Positions 27,609-35,546 of a DNA stretch of 54,708 nt are shown piece by piece. How positions within the stretch are numbered: the stretch's first letter is position 1; each line of letters opens with the position of its first letter. Both the position numbers and the translations under genes were made by a program. Origin of the DNA: Hydrogenispora ethanolica (GTDB lineage Bacteria > Bacillota > UBA4882 > UBA8346). The notes below the pieces were generated by a model. The model saw only the letters and a program-made list of their open reading frames with translations. It did no database searches and was not told the origin of the DNA. The stretch covers positions 1 to 54,708 of the forward strand of contig NZ_SLUN01000018.1 of NCBI RefSeq assembly GCF_004340685.1, written 5' to 3'.

Positions 27609-27683
27609 TTAACGGGCGACGCTCGCCAAAACAGCCAGGCCGCAGATCAGGCTCCAAACCCAAATCTTTATTTTGGCCGGCAT
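27609..27683 (-). CDS. Candidate 24-residue membrane micro-protein
   Basis: ATG 27683 lies six bases after GAGGTG. The product begins MPAKIKIWVWSLI and ends CGLAVLASVAR: a short basic N-terminus followed by one hydrophobic helix. It lies on the minus strand about 160 bases downstream of cotJC. It could be a spore- or membrane-associated micro-protein, or a chance open frame. No family was recognised. Confidence 0.35.
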   Translation of the reverse strand: MPAKIKIWVWSLICGLAVLASVAR

Positions 27684-27792
27684 CGGCATCACCTCATCGC
27701 TATCGATTTCATAAGATACGAATCTCTCACAGCTGCACTGATCATAAGAAAAGAATCGTTGGGCATTGGAACTGTGGTGATCGAAGGATTGT

Positions 27793-27845
27793 CGTCGCAA
27801 CCAGCCTTGAACCCATGGAGAAAGGCCGATTGCGACGTTTTTGAG
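27793..27845 (+). terminator. Nested hairpin downstream of cotJC
   Basis: CGTCGCAA (27793-27800) pairs with TTGCGACG (27830-27837), and GCCTT pairs with AAGGC inside. The T-run (TTTTT) is on the plus strand, opposite to cotJC, so its use as a cotJ terminator is doubtful. It may separate the cotJ transcript from what lies downstream simply as a stable stem. Confidence 0.45.
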
Positions 27846-28418
27846 CTAAAACACATGTTTGGAATTTTGATATTCTTGGACGATATCCAGCGTCTCGCCG
27901 AATCTCTGGAAATGAACGACTTCTCTTTGCCGCAAAAAACTCAAGGTATCCTTAAGATCCGGATCGTCGGTGAGATCAATCAACCATTGATAGGTGGCCC
28001 GGGCTTTCTCCTCCGCGGCCATATCCTCGTGGAGATCCGCCACCGCATCGCCCTTGGCTTGAATATATGCAGCTGTCCAGGGATTGCCGGTCGCATCTAC
28101 ATAAAACAAGGCGTTGTCGTGGTCGGCGTAATGGCCTCCCAAATCGACGGCGCGCATCTCCTCCGCCGTTGCTCCTTTGGTCAACTGATGAACCAGGGTG
28201 GCGATGATTTCGAGATGAGCCAGTTCTTCCGTGCCAATATCGTTTAGAATCGCCTTCGCTTGTTTGGTCGGCATGCTATAACGCTGGTTCAGATACCGAA
28301 GGGCCGCTGCCAGTTCACCGTCAGGCCCGCCATATTGAGTGATCAGGTACTTCGCCATCTTTAGATCGGCATTCCCAACCTTGGCGGGATACTGTAGTTT
28401 CTTTTCATAATGCCACAT
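27846..28418 (-). CDS. cotJC: Spore coat protein CotJC (manganese catalase-like)
   Basis: A 190-residue ferritin-like four-helix protein of the CotJC/manganese catalase family (MWHYEKKLQYPAKV, ILNDIGTEELAHLEIIATLVHQL, DMAAEEKARATYQWLIDLTDDPDL, REVVHFQRFGE). The Glu and His residues of two metal-binding EExxH-type helices are present. It is deposited in the spore coat and may destroy peroxide. AGGAGG precedes ATG 28418. It is the third gene of cotJABC. Confidence 0.95.
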   Translation of the reverse strand: MWHYEKKLQYPAKVGNADLKMAKYLITQYGGPDGELAAALRYLNQRYSMPTKQAKAILNDIGTEELAHLEIIATLVHQLTKGATAEEMRAVDLGGHYADHDNALFYVDATGNPWTAAYIQAKGDAVADLHEDMAAEEKARATYQWLIDLTDDPDLKDTLSFLRQREVVHFQRFGETLDIVQEYQNSKHVF

Positions 28419-28429
28419 CGCGCTTCCTC

Positions 28430-28687
28430 CTAATATTCAATCTCCCAAGGCCAGGGGTGCTCCAGCCATTGCCAACAGCCTTGATTGTCGGTACTCGCTT
28501 CCATGGATAACGGGCCATAATAAGCCTCGTAGGTTCGCAAGCATTGTTCCGCTTCCTGCGCCAGCCTGGAAAATTCATTCAAAGCCCGCTGGTCAGCGGG
28601 ATGCGTATCCAAATACAATCCGAACTCCAGCGCGGCGAATTCCAGTGCCTGCAAGTTTTTGAGCATTTCCAGCTGTTCCGGGCGCAT
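28430..28687 (-). CDS. cotJB: Spore coat protein CotJB
   Basis: An 85-residue protein with the CotJB pattern: MLKNLQALEFAALEFGLYLDTHP, then AYYGPLS and the Trp-rich end WQWLEHPWPWEIEY. It is the partner of CotJC in the spore coat. Its ATG overlaps the cotJA stop by one base (TAATG), indicating translational coupling. Confidence 0.93.
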   Translation of the reverse strand: MRPEQLEMLKNLQALEFAALEFGLYLDTHPADQRALNEFSRLAQEAEQCLRTYEAYYGPLSMEASTDNQGCWQWLEHPWPWEIEY

Positions 28688-28845
28688 TAGTTATCCCTCC
28701 AATGTTCCCGACCGACATACGGCCGGTAGAGTTCGGGGAAGATCGTTCCCGCCATCAATCCTTGCATCGGATCCCATGAATTCACATATATTTGCATCGG
28801 AACATAAGCCCGGGCCAATTGCAGCACAACTCGGTTCTCATTCAT
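28687..28845 (-). CDS. cotJA: Spore coat-associated protein CotJA
   Basis: A 52-residue protein with the CotJA core LARAYVPMQIY and TIFPELYRPY. It is small enough to be missed by length cut-offs. The second of two close in-frame ATGs (28845) is chosen because GGAGG is seven bases upstream; the first (28851) touches it. With cotJB and cotJC it completes the cotJ operon, which is controlled by the mother-cell factor sigma-E in Bacillus subtilis. No confident sigma-E promoter could be read here. Confidence 0.9.
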   Translation of the reverse strand: MNENRVVLQLARAYVPMQIYVNSWDPMQGLMAGTIFPELYRPYVGREHWRDN

Positions 28846-28929
28846 CTTCATTCCTCCCGAGGACTTTTAGTATAGTCTATTCGTCCTAAGGAACTATGCA
28901 TATATGACCATCGCCCAAAAATATAGGCC

Positions 28930-28960
28930 AAAATAACAAAAACCCCGCGCGCGGGGTTTC
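28930..28960 (-). terminator. Terminator of the Cys-rich protein gene
   Basis: On the minus strand AAACCCCGC and GCGGGGTTT (28940-28959) form a GC-rich hairpin followed by TTTTGTTATTTT. Confidence 0.85.
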
Positions 28961-28984
28961 CATCAAAAACGTCTGCAATTTGCA

Positions 28985-29200
28985 TCAATGAGCCGCCGGA
29001 TTCCGGACCGGGGAAGCTTTTTTGCGTTTTATCTTCATCTCCTTAGGGAAAATGATCTCCGTAATCTCCACCGCCCGGTAATCGGCATCGCCGAGACAGC
29101 GGCAACAGTTATCGCAAATCTTGTCGGGATCCAGATCGCAATAATGGCATTCGCCGCAATCATCGCAGATCTTTTCCGGATCAAGGGTACATCTGGCCAA
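28985..29200 (-). CDS. Cys-rich small protein with doubled CDxC motifs
   Basis: A 71-residue protein whose first half holds nine cysteines in a duplicated pattern: LDPEKICDDCGECHYC, then LDPDKICDNCCRC. The second half is basic (KEMKIKRKKAS). The spacing suggests binding of zinc or an iron-sulfur cluster. The start is TTG 29200 after AAGGAG. The exact family was not identified, though similar Cys-rich proteins occur in anaerobic Firmicutes. Function unknown. Confidence 0.7.
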   Translation of the reverse strand: MARCTLDPEKICDDCGECHYCDLDPDKICDNCCRCLGDADYRAVEITEIIFPKEMKIKRKKASPVRNPAAH

Positions 29201-29640
29201 GTTTCATCGCTCCTTATGTCCATGGACGGATAAAAAAGTTAAAAAGCCAATGGGACTATCCAGATCCATCTTATCACTTTTGCCGCACCTTTTTCAAAAG
29301 TTTTCTGCGGCAAGTCGAATTTCTTCGGTTGCTGCCGGACAACTCTTCCGGCTCCTTCGCCGCGCCGGCTTTCACGGCGGCGTCCCCTCCCGGGTCCTTG
29401 CCATACCTTGCGGCAAGTTCGCCCGGGGGTTCGGAAGGTCGTCCGAGGTCCCCGCAGGACTCTCCCGAGCCCCGGGAGGATCTGCCATCCCTTTCATCAA
29501 AACCTCCGAGTTCTTGGGAATGTTTGCTCCTTGATCCCGCAACTCCGATCCGGTCGTTTCCGCAAAAGTAATTCTCCCCGATTCTGAAGGAGAATTAACG
29601 AGCAACCGAGAATTATTCAAGCAGGAAGGGTGATCCATCC
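29201..29640. other. GC-rich intergenic region with hairpins
   Basis: No convincing gene. TTGCCGCA/TGCGGCAA (29280-29313) and AATTCTCC/GGAGAATT (29570-29596) form hairpins, and the middle is GC-rich with many short stems such as CTCCCG/CGGGAG. The second hairpin lies just upstream of the small gene at 29641. The region may contain an uncharacterised leader or RNA. Confidence 0.4.
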
Positions 29641-29892
29641 ATGTTATTTGCAGCCTCGGTCCGAGTCAGCCTGGGCAAGAATCTACGCCGTCTGGATATT
29701 GTAATCGAAGCGGAAGACCTGGAAGCCGCCAAGGAGAAAGCCATCCGCCAAGCGCGCAAAATGTACTCCCCCGGCAAAAAGGCGGTCTATTCGATCCTCG
29801 ACATTATCAATGAGGATGACGCCTACCAAACCTTAGCCCACCCCAAGCCGCCCGCCGCCGAACCGGCGGATCCTCCGGCCTCCAATCCTTGA
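29641..29892 (+). CDS. Small protein of unknown function
   Basis: An 83-residue protein. Residues 1-65 look folded (VSLGKNLRRLDIVIEAEDLEAAKEKAIRQARKMY), with an alternating strand followed by an amphipathic helix; the last 18 are Pro/Ala-rich. The pattern of a strand then 'EAEDLEAAKEKAIRQA' recalls small bacterial domains that act on one substrate strand, but no family is assigned. GGAAGGGTG lies ahead of ATG 29641. Confidence 0.55.
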   Translation: MLFAASVRVSLGKNLRRLDIVIEAEDLEAAKEKAIRQARKMYSPGKKAVYSILDIINEDDAYQTLAHPKPPAAEPADPPASNP

Positions 29893-29972
29893 GAAGAGAC
29901 GATGCGATGCGCCAAAAGGCCATGAGACATAAATATACCCGAAACGGTTAAAACTATTCCGGGTGATGTGAT

Positions 29973-30173
29973 ATGTCCAAACAGACCCAGATTGAAGAGA
30001 TTGTAAATTTCGTGTCCAAACATCCACAGACCGTGGCCAGCCGGCGGATCTGCCGGGAAATCCTGGGCGAGGCCCTGGAGCGGTTTAATACGGAGTTTTC
30101 CCAAGAGTTGGAGGCGAAGCTTCACCAGTCCGGCGACCGGGAGATCGATTCGTATTATACGCTGATCCGCTAA
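29973..30173 (+). CDS. Small alpha-helical protein of unknown function
   Basis: A 66-residue, highly helical protein (QIEEIVNFVSKHPQTVASRRICREILGEALERFNTEF) with one cysteine. No motif is recognised. The start has only a weak GGTGATG upstream. It converges on the flavin reductase gene, ten bases away and without a clear terminator between them. Confidence 0.5.
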   Translation: MSKQTQIEEIVNFVSKHPQTVASRRICREILGEALERFNTEFSQELEAKLHQSGDREIDSYYTLIR

Positions 30174-30182
30174 AACGCTCAC

Positions 30183-30755
30183 TCACCGCCTGGACTGTTT
30201 TTTCCGCACTGAAAAGCCGAAGCTGCCGACCACCTGATCCAGGGTCCAATAATGGCCGTGCACGTAGGTGATGAGATCGGCTTTGGCCAGATTCAGCCGT
30301 CCATTGGGATCGATCAGGGCCTCTTCCACCTGCACCGCTACTACTTTGGCGATGAATAGGTCATGCGATCCCAGGGGAGACACGCTTTCGACCTTGCATT
30401 CCAAGGCCAACGGCGCCTCACGAATCAGCGGCGGCCTGACCAAACCGGCCGGCTCCTTGGTCAGGCCGGTGACCTTGAATTTGTCGACTTCCCGTCCCGA
30501 GCGCACGCCGCAAAAATCGACCGCCCGGACCATCCGGCGGTTCGGCAGATTGATCACCAATTCGCCGTTGGCTTGGATCAACTGATGGGAATGGCGTTCC
30601 GGCCGGATCGACACCCCGACCATGACCGGATCGGAACAGACGGTTCCCGCCCAAGCCACTGTAATGAGGTTGGCCTTTTCTTTCTCGCCGCAACTGATCA
30701 GCACCACCGGCACAGGATTCAGCAAAGTCCCCGGCTTCCATTGTATCTTCGCCAT
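30183..30755 (-). CDS. Flavin reductase family protein
   Basis: A 190-residue FMN-binding split-barrel protein of the flavin reductase-like family: PVVLISCGEKEKANLITVAWAGTVCSDPVMVGVSIRPERHSH and the C-terminal YVHGHYWTL. Members of this anaerobe-type group bind FMN and may pass electrons between flavin partners; the substrate is unknown. GGAG precedes ATG 30755. A single gene. Confidence 0.87.
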   Translation of the reverse strand: MAKIQWKPGTLLNPVPVVLISCGEKEKANLITVAWAGTVCSDPVMVGVSIRPERHSHQLIQANGELVINLPNRRMVRAVDFCGVRSGREVDKFKVTGLTKEPAGLVRPPLIREAPLALECKVESVSPLGSHDLFIAKVVAVQVEEALIDPNGRLNLAKADLITYVHGHYWTLDQVVGSFGFSVRKKQSRR

Positions 30756-30905
30756 GCTTGTTCTCCGTTAAAAGATTTGGGGCTTAAAGGGTTCCCTTGT
30801 CTCTTCAAGGATTCCCTTTCGCATTGACAATATGATATTGTAGCACATTTTTGAAAACGCTGCGAGGTTAAAAAACTGCATAGCCTTTTCTCTATAGTTT
30901 CGCAC

Positions 30906-30936
30906 CAAAAAACGGCCCTTCATACGGCCGTTTTTT
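30906..30936 (-). terminator. Terminator of the beta-barrel protein gene
   Basis: AAAAACGGCC and GGCCGTTTTTT (about 30906-30936) form a hairpin with a T-run on both strands, downstream of the 30987-31604 gene. Confidence 0.85.
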
Positions 30937-30986
30937 AGTTTTGGTGCTCTCTCGTTCAAAAACTCCTGATATTTGTAGAACCGGAA

Positions 30987-31604
30987 TCAGTTGAAATTCA
31001 AAGTCGCGCCCAATACCCAGCGGTCCATGTCGATGAAGCCGAAATTGATGCTCACCGGCTCCTTGAACATGAACTTGGTCCCCAGATTGACGTTGTGGGA
31101 ATCGGCTTCGACCAGAAGTTGCACCTGTTTTAGTTGGCTGCCGGTGACCCGGAAATTCTTGCTGAGCCCGGCGAATAACCCGTCAAAGCTTCCGCCGCCC
31201 GCTCCTAAGTAACCGCGGAATCCGCCGTCAAACGTTTTCGAGATGACCAAATACGGGGAGATCTCGTCGGCGCCGATATCTTGAATCCCGATGGCCAGGG
31301 CCGGCTGCGAAGCGGTCTCCCGCAACAAGCGGTACTTGCCGCGCAAGGTCAGGTCGGTATCCCAAGGATTGTCATAGACGGCGACTCCCAGCTCAAAATC
31401 CCGGGCCACCCCGAAATCCAAATTGCCATAGGTCCGGTCATTCTCTGCAAAATTCAGACCCAGGCTTACATCGCCGGAGTTCAATGTATCTGCGGTCGGA
31501 GTCACCATCAGATCGGTGCCACCCAACAACCCTGCTCCCAGGGCAGCCGTTCCGGTTGCCAAAAGAATCAAGAGAACCACGGGAAACAATAAAGCCTTTT
31601 TCAT
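30987..31604 (-). CDS. Predicted exported beta-barrel protein (YjbH-like)
   Basis: A 205-residue protein with a signal peptide (about 1-24) and a body of alternating polar and hydrophobic residues in short strands, ending in aromatic/Asn (WVLGATLNFN). The start of the mature part (GGTDLMVTPTADTLNSGDVSLGLNF) is like the YjbH-type barrels of diderm bacteria. ATG 31604 has GGAGG upstream; the longer start at 31631 is not needed. If correct, it implies an outer membrane. Function unknown; it could also be a secreted beta-rich protein. Confidence 0.6.
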   Translation of the reverse strand: MKKALLFPVVLLILLATGTAALGAGLLGGTDLMVTPTADTLNSGDVSLGLNFAENDRTYGNLDFGVARDFELGVAVYDNPWDTDLTLRGKYRLLRETASQPALAIGIQDIGADEISPYLVISKTFDGGFRGYLGAGGGSFDGLFAGLSKNFRVTGSQLKQVQLLVEADSHNVNLGTKFMFKEPVSINFGFIDMDRWVLGATLNFN

Positions 31605-31690
31605 TCCGATACCTCCATATTTGTACTTCATTTCGGATTTCTGTGAAAAAGGCTTGGATTCCTGGTGGGAATGGATGGAAAAACTTTTTT

Positions 31691-32413
31691 TTACAAATGG
31701 ACTTTTTTAATAATTAAAACTGTTAAATAGCCTTCAAACTTAAAAAACTTATCAATTGATAAAAAAATACTTCTTAAGCCTCTACTCAAAAAATAAAAGC
31801 TTGTTTTTTTACTAGTAACAACTCTCTTTACTAATTCTAAACTGCAAGAATCTAACTCTTGTTTTAGGTCAAAAAGTTTAAACTCTTGAGGGTAAGGCCA
31901 TTTTCCAGAGATTACTTTTTTTAAATATCCTAAACGATAGGGGAGACTGTAATGATTAGGAAAAGCAATAACCAGTAATCCGTTTTCTTTCAAAACACGA
32001 CTATACTCATTTAATGCTGAAACTCGGTCCTCAAAAGAAAAGTGTTCAATAACACCTGCGTTAAAAACGATATCAAAATATTCATCGACAAAGGGCATAT
32101 CAAACATATCTGAGGTAAAAAATTGAGCTTGTTGATTAAATAAGTTAAACAATTCCTTAGCGAGTTCAATGGCTTTGGGGTCATAATCCAGTAGGTATTT
32201 TTCAAAATTATTATCTAAAATTAGACTAGTAATACCATTTCCACATCCAATTTCAATGATTTTAGATGGATTACTAGATTTTTTTACACTCTTAATTATA
32301 TCCCTTAATGCCAATTGAAATTCTTGAGGTTGTTTTGCTAGTTTAACAAGCTCTTCAATTTTCATTTGTTCATATTGTTTGTGCCACAGAGTCTTATTTA
32401 CTAGTTTATCCAT
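31691..32413 (-). CDS. Class I SAM-dependent methyltransferase
   Basis: A 240-residue protein with the SAM-binding motif IIEIGCGNGITSLIL and the following acidic residue in LLDYDPKAI, then FDIVFNAGVIEHF. Its place at the end of an envelope-glycan cluster suggests it methylates a sugar or lipid-linked glycan. The DNA is conspicuously A+T rich compared with genes on either side of the cluster. Confidence 0.82.
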   Translation of the reverse strand: MDKLVNKTLWHKQYEQMKIEELVKLAKQPQEFQLALRDIIKSVKKSSNPSKIIEIGCGNGITSLILDNNFEKYLLDYDPKAIELAKELFNLFNQQAQFFTSDMFDMPFVDEYFDIVFNAGVIEHFSFEDRVSALNEYSRVLKENGLLVIAFPNHYSLPYRLGYLKKVISGKWPYPQEFKLFDLKQELDSCSLELVKRVVTSKKTSFYFLSRGLRSIFLSIDKFFKFEGYLTVLIIKKVHL

Positions 32414-32414
32414 C

Positions 32415-33524
32415 TCATATCACCAAATTTTTTAAAACTTTTTCCATTTCTATCACTTTACTCTCCCAAGAGTTATCGGCAGCGATTTTTTTCCTAATTC
32501 TTACCCATTCGATATTATCTTCCTCTAATGCACGCCCTATTAAACTAATAAACTCTTGATGCGTATTTCCAATATAAGCATACGGTAAATAAGGTAACAC
32601 TTCCGGTAAAGCAGTAGATACTACCGGTCTCCCTGAGGCAAAGTATTCATATAGCTTTACCGGGTTAACGCTCATGGTAAGCTGGGATATTTTAAATGGA
32701 ATCAAGCAAACATCAAATTCCATAATAAACTTAGGTAGTTCATTATAGTCTTGAATTCCATGTAAAACAACATTTGGTAGTTTTTTTAAACTTACTTTAT
32801 CAATAGTGTTCTGTATAGGTCCAACTAAAGAAAATGTAATCTTGGGATAACTCTGAGCTGCTTTTTGGATTAATTCAACATCAACCCAATCAAAAATCGC
32901 ACCAATAAATCCAACAACTTTTTTTTCTTTCTTTTCTGGATTTAAAGGAACCATAAAATGAGAAACATCAACACCGTTACGATTAATAGTAACTTTCTTA
33001 TTTTTTTTTACGACTTTATTATATAAATTTTCTGCTGTTACAAATACATGATCTGCCTTTGAAAGAAGATAGTCTTCTTTCGTGGAAACTATTTTTGCTT
33101 TTTGAGGATTAAATTGAGCATGATCGTCGACACAATCATAAATAATGTATTTTTCTTTAAATAATCCAATCAAATCATTTTGATTATAAGTATAAAACCA
33201 CAATATATTATTATTAAATCCAAGATCAAAAACTGTTTTTTGGAGGTTTTTATGAAATTCATTGTTAATTTTATTGTTTATATATGGAAATTTTCTCGCC
33301 GAAAACGGAATAATTGGATTAAGAACAAAAAGGTTAGAGTTTATCTTTCGAAGAGTTTTAAATCCACCAATTCCCTGTTTTCTTAAGCATCCTTCCCACG
33401 TTTTAGTTGGTTCAATATACAATATTGGATGTTTCTTTGAAAGTAATTTCATAATTTGCTGAGGGCGTTGATGCATAAAATTCCAATCAATAGAAGATAA
33501 GCAAATAATACTATAGTCTAGCAA
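32415..33524 (-). CDS. Glycosyltransferase (GT-B fold, family 1/4-like)
   Basis: A 369-residue enzyme with two Rossmann halves. The N-terminal SSIDWNFMHQRPQQIM segment and the C-terminal NPVKLYEYFASGRPVVST, typical of the nucleotide-sugar site, are clear. TTG 33524, seven bases after GGAGG, is preferred over GTG 33548. The gene is A+T rich. It likely adds a sugar during surface polysaccharide or lipopolysaccharide synthesis; donor and acceptor are unknown. Confidence 0.82.
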   Translation of the reverse strand: MLDYSIICLSSIDWNFMHQRPQQIMKLLSKKHPILYIEPTKTWEGCLRKQGIGGFKTLRKINSNLFVLNPIIPFSARKFPYINNKINNEFHKNLQKTVFDLGFNNNILWFYTYNQNDLIGLFKEKYIIYDCVDDHAQFNPQKAKIVSTKEDYLLSKADHVFVTAENLYNKVVKKNKKVTINRNGVDVSHFMVPLNPEKKEKKVVGFIGAIFDWVDVELIQKAAQSYPKITFSLVGPIQNTIDKVSLKKLPNVVLHGIQDYNELPKFIMEFDVCLIPFKISQLTMSVNPVKLYEYFASGRPVVSTALPEVLPYLPYAYIGNTHQEFISLIGRALEEDNIEWVRIRKKIAADNSWESKVIEMEKVLKNLVI

Positions 33525-33550
33525 AATTCTTCCCTCCATCAAAAACACAA

Positions 33551-34606
33551 TTATTTTATATATATACTTGAAACACTAATATATTTCATAACAATTTTCC
33601 TATATTCTTCTCTCATTCTATTCAGCGAAAATTTAAATTCTATACTTTTATACCCTTCTTCTATAACATTATGAAAATTCAGTGTATCTTTTTTGGCAAA
33701 AACCACCAAAATCCTTTCCGCTAAAATCAAATAATTATCTTTTGGAACCAACCACCCGTTTTTTTCATGTTCAATAATCTCATTAACCCCAAAAACATCA
33801 GAGGCAATTACCGGAATTTTTGCTGCCATAGCCTCACAGACCACTAGCCCAAATCCTTCATAATGAGTTGATAAAACAAATAAATCAATTCTTGGGGCTA
33901 ACTCAACAAAAAAGCCTGTTTTAAATGAAACAATTTTTTGTAAGTCCTGCTTTTCCACGTAAGCTTGACATTTTTCCTTCATTTTACCAGACCCCTGCAA
34001 TATCAGCCGGATGGGAAAATGCCGTTCTCGATATAAATACTCCACTGCTCGAATTAAAGTCATTTGATCTTTTTGACTGGAAAACCTAGCAGTCATGCCA
34101 ACTGTAAACACTGAATGAGAAATTTTTTCAATTTGAAACTTTTTAAGATCAATGCCATTATATATTACCTTAATCTTCTGCTTATCTGCTCCTAGAGTAA
34201 CAAGGTGTTCCGCAACGGCCCGCGATACACAAATATACCTTGAGGTATGTTGATCCATCATTCGAAGTAACCATTTTCGAAAGGAAGTGTATCTCTCTAC
34301 GTTATGTTCAACATGAATTACCGGAATTTTTTTTATCGCAGCACACATCTTTGTCCAAAGATGTGTGCTATAGCCATGAACCAGAATAACATCCGGTCTA
34401 TGTTTATCAAGATACTTGCATAATCCCCAGATATAATCCAAAACAAATCGATCTTCCACGACAACAGCGTCTTGAATACCGGCACGATTATACTTCCGTA
34501 ACAAGATGGATGACTCGCAATAACGCCCTAAATCCTCGGCAATCGTTAGCATGATATTTAAAGCGCCAGATGGTGCTCCCGAAACTATATTTAACACGCC
34601 TCCCAT
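33551..34606 (-). CDS. Glycosyltransferase family 4
   Basis: From ATG 34606 the protein is about 351 residues. GT4 features: an N-terminal GGVLNIVSGAPSGALN, IPVIHVEHNVERYTS, then VIYNGIDLKKF and the EX7E-type segment (STHYEGFGLVVCEAMAAKIPVIASDVFGVNEII). GAGG precedes 34606; the longer start at 34708 lies inside the neighbouring gene and is rejected. The coding region overlaps nothing else but sits within a chain of envelope-glycan genes. Confidence 0.85.
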   Translation of the reverse strand: MGGVLNIVSGAPSGALNIMLTIAEDLGRYCESSILLRKYNRAGIQDAVVVEDRFVLDYIWGLCKYLDKHRPDVILVHGYSTHLWTKMCAAIKKIPVIHVEHNVERYTSFRKWLLRMMDQHTSRYICVSRAVAEHLVTLGADKQKIKVIYNGIDLKKFQIEKISHSVFTVGMTARFSSQKDQMTLIRAVEYLYRERHFPIRLILQGSGKMKEKCQAYVEKQDLQKIVSFKTGFFVELAPRIDLFVLSTHYEGFGLVVCEAMAAKIPVIASDVFGVNEIIEHEKNGWLVPKDNYLILAERILVVFAKKDTLNFHNVIEEGYKSIEFKFSLNRMREEYRKIVMKYISVSSIYIK

Positions 34607-34631
34607 GGTCAAATCCTCACAATCTGAAATG

Positions 34632-35546
34632 TTATATATGCGGTTGCAGTGCATCCATAACCATCTGCACCGAAATATCTTCCATTGACTCTTTGGCTTG
34701 CAGCACAACGGCGTGTTCCGGCGCCCATCGTTCAGGATTGGTTGGTCCGTATAACGCTATCAAAGGAGTACCGGCTGTCGCAATGATATGCATAGTTCCG
34801 GTACAAGGAGTAACGGATACCGTAGCATAACGGGCCAATAAAGCAATTTCCCGAAGACTAAAATATCCGGCCGTATTGATCAAATTCCCATCAATGGCTC
34901 CAACGAATGCTTCGTCCTGCTTTGAACCCAGGTAAACTGGAATGACATTCTGACAATTGAGAGATGCATTTAATTCAGCGAGTAGTTCGACAGGCCAGTT
35001 CTTATTGGCCGAAACCCCGCGTGGTACAATCAATACTAAAGGGTTACAGTCAAATTTATGGGCTTTGTACCAGCTTTTAATCTTTGTTTCCGACTGCTTA
35101 TCAGGTTTTCCCACACGCGGTTGAAGGTATTTAATTTCTGCTTCAGAATCGATGCATCGAATATAATAGGAATAATCCAAACTAGCGCGTAAAGCTCGCT
35201 GTTTACGACGAAAATATTGCTTTTTATCAATTGTAATCTCAAAACCGATGTTCAGCAATTTGCAGCCAGCTTGAATTGCCATAAGCGTAGAGGATAAACG
35301 TTCATCAACAATGATAGCGTTTGTATAGTTTTTACATCGTATTTGGTGTAGCATTTCTTCTCTTGAAGGAACATGATAACCAAAGACATCATCAATATAA
35401 GGATGGTTTTCGATGATATCGGTCGCCTTTGCTGAAACAACCATCCCTAGACGACAATTTAAGCGTTCTTTTATTAACTCGGCAAGAGGCGTTGTCAGAA
35501 CAACATCTCCTATACCAAGGCGATTAATTAATAGGATGTTTTCCAT
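34632..35546 (-). CDS. GT9 heptosyltransferase-type glycosyltransferase
   Basis: A 304-residue GT9 protein with the starting motif ILLINRLGIGDVVLTTPLAELIKE and the C-terminal heptosyltransferase core (TPCTGTMHIIATAGTPLIALYGPTNPERWAP). GT9 enzymes of this group build lipopolysaccharide inner core in diderm bacteria. ATG 35546 has AAAGGT close upstream; the TTG at 35561 is less likely. It overlaps the preceding gene by 23 bases. Confidence 0.87.
   Translation of the reverse strand: MENILLINRLGIGDVVLTTPLAELIKERLNCRLGMVVSAKATDIIENHPYIDDVFGYHVPSREEMLHQIRCKNYTNAIIVDERLSSTLMAIQAGCKLLNIGFEITIDKKQYFRRKQRALRASLDYSYYIRCIDSEAEIKYLQPRVGKPDKQSETKIKSWYKAHKFDCNPLVLIVPRGVSANKNWPVELLAELNASLNCQNVIPVYLGSKQDEAFVGAIDGNLINTAGYFSLREIALLARYATVSVTPCTGTMHIIATAGTPLIALYGPTNPERWAPEHAVVLQAKESMEDISVQMVMDALQPHI

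Noticed and set aside
28846-28930. Sigma-E promoter upstream of cotJA
   Set aside because: GTCATATA occurs on the minus strand, but no -10 at a normal distance could be identified.
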